Assembly: GCF_900142965.1 (NCBI RefSeq)
Contig: NZ_FRCQ01000001.1
Span: 1 to 64,000 of the forward strand
Direction: 5' to 3'
Origin: Rhizobacter sp. OV335
GTDB taxonomy: Bacteria > Pseudomonadota > Gammaproteobacteria > Burkholderiales > Burkholderiaceae_C
Length of the DNA: 64,000 nucleotides
The notes under the pieces were generated by a model. The model was given only the letters and a program-made list of their open reading frames with translations. It had not been told where the DNA came from and did no database searches. This document shows positions 56,290 to 64,000 of this stretch, piece after piece; the first letter of the stretch is position 1, and the number at the start of each line of letters is the position of its first letter. The translations under genes were made by a program, and so were the position numbers.

Positions 56290-59200
56290 ATGTCATTGGC
56301 AGAGCACGCGCGTGGTCGCGTGGCGTGGCGCGCGGCTGCGTGCGCGGTGTGGATGGTGTTGAGCCTGTGCATCGCGCCGGTGGCGCAGGCAGAAGGCGTG
56401 GTTTCGAAGGTGCTGACCAGTACCTCGTGGTGGGAATGGGCCGGCAACGGGCCGTTCAGCAGCTACCAGGCCGCGTGCGAGGACGCGATGTCGGTGCAGC
56501 ACTGGTCCGGCGCGGTGACCTACTTCGTCGACTCGCCTGTGAAGGCACGCTGCTATGCGACGAATGCAAGCGGCGACCTTCTGCCGTCGCCCACCGCAAG
56601 CATGGGCTACCACGAGCAAGAGGTGAATGCCTGCCCCTACCCATCGGTCGAGATAGCGAGCGGCGAGTGTGTGTGCCCGCAGGGGGTCGGGCGAACCGGC
56701 CGCGCAATGCCGGCCTGCGCGTCGTTGATCAATGTGCCGCGCGCATCGAACCCGCCCAGGAGTTGTCCGGCCGATCCGCCGCGCAGCGATCCGATCCACC
56801 CGCTGCGGGGCGTGCGCCGGGAGTCGGTGGACACCGGCGTGCGGATCGGGCGGTTGGCGCTGACGTTCACCTATGACAGCACGGCCCTCGTGCAGACGGG
56901 CCCCGAGGAGGTGATCCGGCTGCCGGAAGCCGCCGTGCATGCCGGGGGCGTGCTGGGGCGGATGTGGTCGAGCAACCTGCACCGGCGCGTGAGTGGGCCG
57001 GTCCTCAGCAGTGCGGCGGCGAGCCCTGCGGCGGCGCAGGTGAACCGGGGCGACGGCAAGGTGGTGAGCTTCTCGCGCGATGGGACGGGGCAGTTCACGC
57101 CCGAGGCCCACACGGCCGACCGGCTGGTGGCCGTGCCCGGCGGCGGATTGCGCTACGACGACGTGCAGACCGGTGCCCAGGAGCGCTATGACGCCGCGAC
57201 CGGGCGATTGACGGCGCTGACCTGGGCGGACGGATCGTCGGTCAGCCTGATCTACAGCGACGCCAGCACGCCCGTGGACGTGGCACCGATGCCGGGCTAC
57301 CTGATCCAGGCGACGGACAACGATGGGCGCAGCATCGTCTTCACGTACGCCGGACAACCCGGCGATGCGCGCATCCACAGCGTGACCGACGTCGCTGGTC
57401 GTGTGGTGATGTTGGGCTACGCGAGCAATCTCCTCAGCATCGACTGGCCCGATGGGAGGCGCCGAGTCTTCCTGTACGAGAGCGGCAACGACGGCGCGCT
57501 CACCGGGATCGTCGACGAATCGGGCGTGCGCTACTCGAGCTACGGCTACGACGCCGGCTGGCGGGCGACCTCCACAGCGCTGGCGGGTGGTGTCGACAGC
57601 TTCAGCGTGAGCTATGCAACGCCACCGAGCATCGTGGTGAGCGAGCAATACGACGAGGCGGCCAGCATTGTGTATCACTACTTCGACTGGCTGCCTCCGG
57701 CGGGCACGACCCTGGTGGATGCAGCGGGTACGACGACAACGTGGACGGCTGCGACGCTGCTGAACAAGAACGTTCTGGCCGGGCAGAGCCAGCCGGCCGG
57801 GGCAGGTTGCTCGGCGAGCACGAGCAGCCAGGACTATGACGCGGGTGGGAACCTCGCGAGCCGCGACGACTTCAACGGCACGCGCAGCTGTTTCGTGAGC
57901 GACTTGGTGCGCCACCTGCAAGTGGCATCGGTCTCGGGAGTGAGCCAAGGGCAGGCCTGTGCGGCAGTGACGCAAGTGAACGCGGCGCTGCCGACCGGGG
58001 CGCTGAAGACGAGCACGCAGTGGCATCCGGACTGGAGCCTGCCGACCCGGGTGGCCGAGCCGAACCAGATCACGACGAGCGTCTACAACGGCCAGCCGGA
58101 TCCGTTGAACGGCAACGCCACCGCGAGCTGTGAGCCAGGGACGGCGCCACTGCGGGACGGCAAGCCGATCGTGGTGCTGTGCAAGCAGGTGACGCAAGCG
58201 ACGACCGATGCAGACGGGCACCTGGGGTTCGGTGCCGCGCTGCAGCCGGGCACCATCGACACGGTGCGCACGTGGACCTATGACGCGGACGGGCGGGTGC
58301 TGACGGCCAATATTGGCTCCGGCACGACGCAATACTTGCGCGCGCCGGCCACCACCGCCGACTACTCGAAGGGCGACCTGCTGCGCGTCACGGCGCCGAA
58401 CGGTGAAGTCACCACCTTCGATCGGTACAACAAGTACGGCCAGGTGCTGCAGAGCACCCGCGAAGGCGTGGTGACGACCTACACCTACGACCTGCGCCAG
58501 CGCATGCTCAGCCGCACGGTGGGCACCAAGACGACCGCCTATGAGTACGACGCTGTCGGCCAGCTCAAGAAGGTGACGCTGGGTGACGGCAGCTGGGTCG
58601 GCTACGAGTACGACGACGCACACCGCGCGGTGGCAGTGACGGACAAGAAGGGCAACCGCATCGACTATGTGCTGGACAACGCGGGCAACCGAATCGACCA
58701 GCGGCTCAAGGACCCGGCCGGTGAGCTGACGCAGAGCCTGAACGCGCTGATGGATGCGCTGGGCCGCCAGCAGCAGGCCGGCGTGACGGATCAAGCTCCG
58801 GCATCAAACGCCTTCCCGCCGCTGCCGAACTCACCGCTGCCGCTGGAGCGCTACGAGTACGACGCGCAGGGCAACCGCACGAAGATCACGCGCGGGGCCG
58901 GCACGCTGAACCTGCAGACGCGGCTGACCTACGACGCGCTGGAGCGGGTGAAGGAGGCGACCGACGCGAAGAACGGCAAGACCAGCTTCGAGTACGACGG
59001 TGGGCACCGCACGACGCAGGTGACCGACCCGAGGAACCTGGTGACGCAGTACCCGCGCAACGGCCTGGGCGACGCGACGCAGGTGATCAGCCCGGACACG
59101 GGGATCGAGAACCTGAGCTACGACGCCGCGCGGAACCTGAAGACCCGCACCGACAGCCGGGGCGTGCTGACGACCTACGGCTACGACGTGAGCGACCGGC

Positions 59201-61061
59201 TGACCGGCGCGGTGTACACGCAGGCCGGCCAGCCGACGGAGACCGTGACGCTGGCCTACAGCCAGACAGGTGCGGGCTTCAGCTACGGGATGGGGCGGCT
59301 GACGAGCAGCAGCTACCCGGGCGGCTCGGCGCAGTACGGCTACGACGACCAGGGCGAGGTGGTCAACGACGTGCAGCGCGTCGACGCCAGTACCGGCAGC
59401 AACACCACGCAGCTGACGCACACGGTGGGCTATGGCTACACGCTGGGCAACCTGAGCGGCATCAACTACCCGTCGGGCCGGCAGCTGGGGCTGACCTGGG
59501 TGGATGGCGAGTGACCGGCATCACGCTGGGCGGTGCGCCGCTGATCACGCAGATCGAGTGGACGCCGTTCGCGGGTGCGGTCAAGCGCTGGCGCTGGGCG
59601 ATGGCCGCAGGCCCGAAGGCGAACGAGCGCTACTTCGACCTCGCGGGCCGGGCGATCCGCTACCCGCTGGGGGATGCGTTGCGCGATGTGCGCTACGACG
59701 AGGCGAGCCGCATCGTGAGCTTCACGCACCTGAGCGCGGACGGCACGGCGCAGCCCGCGCTGGACCAGGCGTTCAGCTACGACGAGAACGATCGGATCAC
59801 GGGCATCACGACGAACGCGGCGAGCTGGGCCATCGCCTACGACCCGAACGGCAACCGCACGGGGCTGGGCCTGAACGGCAGCCTGAGCGCGTACACCGTG
59901 GAGGCGACGAGCAACCGGGTCACCGGCACCACGAACCCGGCGCGGAGCTTCGGGTACGACAGCGCGGGGAACACGACCCAAGACAGCGCAGCAGGTGGCA
60001 CGGGGTATGCGGCGACGTACAACTTGCGAGGCCAGCTCGCGACGCTCACCAAGGCGGGCGTGACGACGCGCTACACGTACAACGCCGCAGGGCAGCGGGT
60101 GCGCAAGGTGAGCAGCACGGGACCCGACAGCACGGTGGTGTTCGTGTACGACCAGGCTGGGCACCTGCTGGGCGAGTACGACCGCAACGGTGCGGCGCTG
60201 CGCGAATACGTGTGGCTGCGCGACACGCCGATGGCGATGTTCACGCCGGACCCGGCGAACCCGAGTGGCGGGCCGCTGGTGTACTTCATCCACAGCGATC
60301 ACCTGAACACGCCGCGGGTGGTGGTGGACCGCAACAACCAGGTGCGCTGGCGCTGGCTGGGCGAGCCCTTCGGCACGAGCGCGCCGGAGACCAACCCGAG
60401 CGGGCTGGGGGTCTTTACGCAGAACCTGAGGTTCCCGGGGCAGTATGCGGACCAGGAGTCGGGGCTGTTCTACAACTACCACCGGTACTACGCGGCTGAG
60501 GGTGGGCAGTACACGCAGAGCGATCCGATCGGGTTGGCGGGTGGGAGTCTGACGACGTATGGGTATGTCGGAGGGAATCCGCTAAGTTTCGTGGACGCCC
60601 AAGGACTTCAACTCGCGCCAAGTCCTTTCGGTCCGGTGCCGATTCCTCTTCCTGGTCTGCCAACGCAAAGTGTTATAGATCCTGGAAGATATGATCCTGT
60701 TCAAGATAGATATATTCCTGGCACTGGATCACAGCCGAACACCCAAGAATGTTGCACAGCATACGAAGATGTCTATGAAACAAACGATGGAAAGCATGGT
60801 GATATTCCACGTGGAGATATCTCCGCTGAACCTGCGAATCCAACCCTCGCGTTGACACATTCTGTCGGCGCAGGGCGGTCTCGAATTGGCTACGACGGCT
60901 TGGCTGGTCAGATCGTGGTCTTTCGCCTAACAAGAACAGACGAACAAAAGTGCATCAAGTATTGGCACGGATATGTCGTGTACCAACGTGACTTGACTCC
61001 GCAACAATGGAAGGCAGGGCGTGATGCAGGCTTTCCCAATTGGCCAAGGAAACCAAAATGA
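56290..61061 (+). pseudogene. Rhs/YD-repeat polymorphic toxin gene split by a one-base frameshift
   Basis: The 5' frame (56290-59514, 1074 codons) has a Sec signal peptide ending APVAQAEG, a Cys-containing N-terminal region, a PIHPLRGVRRESVDTGVRIG entry segment, and many YD repeats (YDADGRVL, YDAVGQLKKVTLGDGSW, YDAQGNRTKI). It stops at 59512 in WVDGE; homologous sequence resumes one base back at GTG 59511 (VTGITLGGAPLITQIEW) and runs to 61061 (516 codons). Restoring one base gives an unbroken protein of about 1590 residues. The second part holds the Rhs core end (YADQESGLFYNYHRYYAAEGGQYTQSDPIGL split by a few residues, then GNPLSFVDAQGL), and a distinct C-terminal tip. A GTGA overlap could still allow coupled translation. 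Confidence 0.85.
60590..61061 (+). other. AT-rich C-terminal toxin-like tip of the Rhs protein
   Basis: After the conserved core end NPLSFVDAQGL the base composition drops sharply from GC-rich to roughly balanced, and the protein becomes unique: a short Pro-rich link (SPFGPVPIPLPGLP), then about 140 residues with QECCTAYEDVYE, ALTHSVGAGRSRIGYDG, GQIVVFRLTRTDE, KYWHGYVVYQRDLTPQQW and the end NWPRKPK. This is the position of the variable toxin in polymorphic Rhs systems. I cannot assign it to a known toxin fold; conserved His, Arg and Tyr are candidates for a nuclease or similar active site. Confidence 0.7.
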
Positions 61062-61645
61062 CGAATATAGTTTTTTTATATCAAGTATCAATTGCTGACC
61101 TGAGGCTGCAGTTCAAGCTCAATGTACAGGAATCGATCAATAAGACGCTTCAGTTCGGGCGAGGAAATCCGAGTTACGTGTTTGCAGTTGTTGAGATTTG
61201 GCTGGTACAGGGTGAATCTGCCAATCTGGTTATTCCGGCGACAAATCCTGGAAACTTCATAGAAGATCTGAATGAAATTCAGAAGCGAATCGCTCGGCCA
61301 CCAGCCCTCCCTGCTTTGATACCTGAAGTTGCTCCAGGCAGGTGGTCCGACTGGATGGCAGGATACTGGTGGAGATTGAAAGAGGATTGCAGCCTCCCAG
61401 ATGATGAGGTCGAGTATGAGAGGGCAATTGTTTTGTCCCTCTTGGACAGCAGGGTTGGCCAAGTCGCCATCTATTCTTATGGGAGTGAATCAATTATTGA
61501 GATATCAACTCAATCTGATGAGGATTCTCGCAGGGATGGCGCTTGGGCAGTGTTTGATCCGATCGCGCTTGGTGCGGACATTTCCCATGTTAAGAACAAA
61601 ATAATTAGTGATGTTCAACTTGCTGCAAAGGTGCGGAAGGGCTAA
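61058..61645 (+). CDS. Probable immunity protein for the Rhs tip
   Basis: A 195-residue cytosolic-type protein (MTNIVFLYQVSIADL, ending AAKVRKG) without signal peptide or known motif; acidic overall, with segments RWSDWMAGYWWRLKE and ERAIVLSLLDSRVGQVAIYSYGSESIIEIS. Its ATG overlaps the toxin stop codon by four bases (ATGA), with an AAGGA ribosome site, and it shares the low GC of the tip. Position, overlap and composition are the standard signs of a cognate immunity gene. The family is unknown to me; function is inferred from the arrangement. Confidence 0.75.
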   Translation: MTNIVFLYQVSIADLRLQFKLNVQESINKTLQFGRGNPSYVFAVVEIWLVQGESANLVIPATNPGNFIEDLNEIQKRIARPPALPALIPEVAPGRWSDWMAGYWWRLKEDCSLPDDEVEYERAIVLSLLDSRVGQVAIYSYGSESIIEISTQSDEDSRRDGAWAVFDPIALGADISHVKNKIISDVQLAAKVRKG

Positions 61646-61649
61646 TCCA

Positions 61650-61975
61650 GCAACTCCCGCGACCGCTCGCCAGCAGCCGGTCGAGTTCTGCGTTCAGCCG
61701 ATTGCCACCGCTGCCGGCGTGCCAGCCGGCCCGAACACCCCGAATGGCGAGCCCGCGTTGGCCTGCGGATACCCGCTGCGGGACCTGTGCTACGACGAGA
61801 CGAGCCGCATCGTGCGGCTTCGCGCACCTGAGCGCGGACGGCATGGCGCAGCCTGCGCTGGACCAAGCGCTCAGCTGCGACCAGAACGATCGGATCACCA
61901 GCATCACGACGAACGCGGCGAGTGGGTCGATCAAGCACGCCTGGGTGGGTCATCTCAAGCAAAGCCAATGATTCG
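61650..61975 (+). pseudogene. Decayed second Rhs core fragment
   Basis: GC content returns to high and about 180 bases (roughly 61750-61930) repeat the Rhs core at about 59645-59830: LRDLCYDETSRIV corresponds to LRDVRYDEASRIV, and in the next frame AHLSADGMAQPALDQALSCDQNDRITSITTNAAS corresponds to THLSADGTAQPALDQAFSYDENDRITGITTNAAS. A frameshift, no start and a stop at about 61969 show that it is not functional. Such displaced tips and cores are left behind when Rhs tips are exchanged by recombination. Confidence 0.8.
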
Positions 61976-62235
61976 GCGGTTCGATGTAGCCCGCCAGCCG
62001 ATTCCTACGCGCTCGGGATTCACGGCATGACAACGATCTCACCTCAGCATCTCGCATCTGAATTGGATTTCAAGCCGATCGATGCGACCGCCGACGGGTT
62101 CAAAGCTGAGAAGCAGAGCGCCTGTTCATCAAGCGCACGCCCTCGGGGTTTTCGATAGCCGCCGCCCCTCTGCATACTTTCTGCACCATCCATTCGGACA
62201 CTCGATCTTCTCCACAACCACCAGGGAGCAGAACG
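61976..62235 (+). other. Intergenic remnant after the Rhs fragment
   Basis: A 260-base stretch of mixed composition. A 43-codon frame from an ATG at 62028 (MTTISPQHLASELDFKPID, ending SSARPRGFR at 62158) has no clear ribosome site and may be debris from an exchanged tip. I see no other feature. Confidence 0.35.
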
Positions 62236-62652
62236 ATGTCATCGCATGAACCCCCCGAAGAGGAACTCCGCGGACCCTCCGGATTGACGGTGCTGGAACT
62301 GGGCGAACTGCTCCCGCTGCTGGAGCCGCTGCCGGTTCGGGATCCCGAGCCCGAACCGCCGCCGACCTTGTGGCGCGTGGTTCCCCGGCTGCTGTTCAGC
62401 ATCGTCTTCGGCGTTCTCGCCGCGATGCATGCCGGCATCTTCTTTTATCGCGATGAGGAACCCTTCAACCAGCTCCACTGCCTGGGCCTCGTCAACAGTT
62501 CCGGCATCTTCGCCATCACGGCGGTGCTCTGCGCACTGGCCGGCGCCGGGCTGCTGTCGAAGCTCAAGCAGGCGTTGCGCGATCGTCGCGAAGGCCGCCT
62601 CGACAGCCATCACGACAGCGCCGCGCCGTTCAGGTCACCGGGGCGGGGTTGA
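62236..62652 (+). CDS. Small membrane protein of unknown function
   Basis: A 138-residue protein with a Pro/Glu-rich cytoplasmic start ([20 protein letters not shown]), one hydrophobic helix near residues 52-66 ([19 protein letters not shown]), a short loop with one Cys and a second helix near 92-107 ([16 protein letters not shown]), then a charged tail. No family recognised. AGGGAGCA precedes the ATG. Its last 23 bases overlap the 3' end of the galactarate dehydratase gene on the other strand. Confidence 0.65.
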   Translation: MSSHEPPEEELRGPSGLTVLELGELLPLLEPLPVRDPEPEPPPTLWRVVPRLLFSIVFGVLAAMHAGIFFYRDEEPFNQLHCLGLVNSSGIFAITAVLCALAGAGLLSKLKQALRDRREGRLDSHHDSAAPFRSPGRG

Positions 62653-64000
62653 ACAGCACCAGCGCGTTGTGAAGCTTCCAGCGCTCGGCCCAGGTCTTCG
62701 TGCGGCCGCTGGCCACGTCGAGCATCAGGCGGAACAGCTCCCAGCCCACGTCCTCGATCGTCGCGTCGCCGTCGGCGATGCGCCCGGCGTTGACGTCCAT
62801 CAGGTCATGCCAGCGCCGCGCCAGGTCGCTGCGGGTCGCCACCTTGATCACCGGGCACTCCGCCAGCCCATACGGCGTGCCGCGGCCGGTCGTGAAGATG
62901 TGCAGGTTCATGCCGGCCGCCAGTTGCAGCGTGCCGCAGATGAAGTCGCTGGCCGGCGTGGCCGCGTAGGTCAGTCCCTTGGTCGCGAGCTTCTCGCCCG
63001 GTGACAGCACGCCGGTGATCGGCGCACTGCCGCTCTTGACGATCGAGCCCATCGCCTTCTCGACGATGTTCGACAGCCCGCCCTTCTTGTTGCCCGGCGT
63101 CGTGTTCGCGCTGCGGTCGACCCGGCCCTTCTGCAGGTAGGCGTCGTACCAGGCCATCTCGCGCACCATCGCCTCGGCGATCTCGGGGGTCGAGGCGCGC
63201 GCGGTGAGCTGGGCAATGCCGTCGCGCACCTCGGTGGTCTCCGAGAACATCACGCTGGCGCCGGCGCGCACCAGCAGGTCGGTCGCGAAGCCCACCGCCG
63301 GGTTCGCGGTGACGCCGCTGAACGCATCGCTGCCTCCGCACTGCACGCCCACCACCAGCTCGCTGGCCGGGCAGGTCTCGCGGCGGCGGCGGTCCAGCCG
63401 CTCCAGGTGCGCGCGCGCGGTCGTCATGATCGAGTCGATCATCGACATGAAGCCGACGTGCGCCTCGGCCTGCAGGCACACGACGTCCAGCGTGTCGGGT
63501 CCGGTCACGGCCCCGCGCTCGTCGCGGATCGAGATCGTGCCCGGCGGCAGCAGCCGCTCGGGCTGCAGCTTCTCGCAGCCCAGGCTCACCACCATCACCT
63601 CGCCGCCGAAGTTCGGGTTCAGGCTGATGTTGCGCAGCGTGCGGATCGGGATGATCGCGTCGGGCGCGTCGATCGCCACGCCGCAGCCGTAGGTGTGCTC
63701 CAGCCCGACCACGTCGTCGACGTTCGGGTAGCGCGGCAGCAGCTCGGCCTTGATGCGTTGCACCGCGAAATCGACGACGCCGGCCACGCACTGCACCGTC
63801 GTCGTGATCGCGAGGATGTTGCGCGTGCCGACCGAGCCGTCGGCATTGCGAAAGCCCTCGAAGCTGTAGCCGGCCAGCGGCGGCATCGGCGGCGCGGCCC
63901 GCGTGGCCATCGGCAGGCCGGTGAGTTCGCGGGCCTCGGGCATCTGCAGCAGCCGCTCGTGCACCCAGCTGCCGGCCGGGATGTCCTTGGCCGCCAGGCC
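62630..64000 (-). CDS. garD: Galactarate dehydratase (partial, runs off the window end)
   Basis: The C-terminal about 457 residues of a GarD/UxaA-family dehydratase, which removes water from galactarate to give 5-dehydro-4-deoxyglucarate. Seen are [89 protein letters not shown] and [16 protein letters not shown], all typical of the iron-dependent enzyme and closer to GarD than to altronate dehydratase. The frame stays open past the window edge ([13 protein letters not shown] is the end of the N-terminal domain), so the true start is outside. Confidence 0.9.
   Translation of the reverse strand, partial: GLAAKDIPAGSWVHERLLQMPEARELTGLPMATRAAPPMPPLAGYSFEGFRNADGSVGTRNILAITTTVQCVAGVVDFAVQRIKAELLPRYPNVDDVVGLEHTYGCGVAIDAPDAIIPIRTLRNISLNPNFGGEVMVVSLGCEKLQPERLLPPGTISIRDERGAVTGPDTLDVVCLQAEAHVGFMSMIDSIMTTARAHLERLDRRRRETCPASELVVGVQCGGSDAFSGVTANPAVGFATDLLVRAGASVMFSETTEVRDGIAQLTARASTPEIAEAMVREMAWYDAYLQKGRVDRSANTTPGNKKGGLSNIVEKAMGSIVKSGSAPITGVLSPGEKLATKGLTYAATPASDFICGTLQLAAGMNLHIFTTGRGTPYGLAECPVIKVATRSDLARRWHDLMDVNAGRIADGDATIEDVGWELFRLMLDVASGRTKTWAERWKLHNALVLFNPAPVT

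Noticed and set aside
56293-58794. 833-codon minus-strand frame opposite the Rhs gene
   Set aside because: Antisense shadow of YD repeats; no motif and no ribosome site.

Overview
The window is from a high-GC betaproteobacterium of the order Burkholderiales. The evidence is the 16S sequence type, the rrn layout 16S-tRNA-Ile-tRNA-Ala-23S-5S, very high third-codon GC, and gene sets typical of that order (FFLEELY-motif protein, YqgE-RuvX-PyrR-PyrB-PyrC' cluster, betaproteobacterial-style TerC riboswitch). I cannot fix the genus from the sequence alone; a Comamonadaceae/Sphaerotilaceae-like organism is an inference. No CRISPR array, transposase, integrase or replication origin was seen.

Layout. 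1-5644: a complete rRNA operon with promoter, two boxA elements, processing stems and a strong terminator. 5669-11276: lipid-type metabolism (FadD-type acyl-CoA ligase, FFLEELY protein, Tat-signal protein with a GMC oxidoreductase, membrane-anchored lipase-like hydrolase). 11277-14660: a tightly overlapping Phe/Tyr operon (hpd, a PheC-like periplasmic protein, phhA) with a divergent Lrp/AsnC regulator. 14692-18200: HDOD protein and an NMT1/THI5-type ABC importer. 18266-21675: aldo/keto reductase, TerC-family exporter behind a yybP-ykoY manganese riboswitch, and two small genes behind a long structured leader. 21778-26938: purT, an EF-G-like GTPase, and a DeoR regulator divergent from a NudK-type Nudix hydrolase. 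26955-30508: lipoprotein, two-component system and a Cys-rich secreted protein. 30636-34484: a giant M48-type membrane metalloprotease. 34456-49525: mostly regulator-enzyme pairs (LysR-aldehyde dehydrogenase, LysR-NADP oxidoreductase, TetR-SDR, MerR-SnoaL, AraC-cupin), AMP nucleosidase, an M61 peptidase and a diguanylate cyclase. 50065-56124: photolyase divergent from yqgE-ruvX-pyrR-pyrB-pyrC'-plsC.

Accessory DNA. Three places look acquired or remodelled. First, at 36851-38515 a lower-GC gene for an unknown secreted protein is framed by two copies of the 3' end of the aldehyde dehydrogenase gene. Second, at 56249-62155 an Rhs/YD-repeat polymorphic toxin gene is broken by a one-base frameshift; it carries an AT-rich, unassigned C-terminal toxin-like tip, overlaps a likely immunity gene, and is followed by a decayed second Rhs core fragment. 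Third, at 49526-50064 there is a gene-poor stretch with tandem 9-base repeats. The window ends inside a galactarate dehydratase gene.

Most promising leads: the Rhs tip/immunity pair and its recombination debris; the duplicated gene end framing the unknown secreted protein; the manganese riboswitch with a visible ribosome-site switch; the long structured leader before two small proteins; and the 1282-residue M48 fusion.
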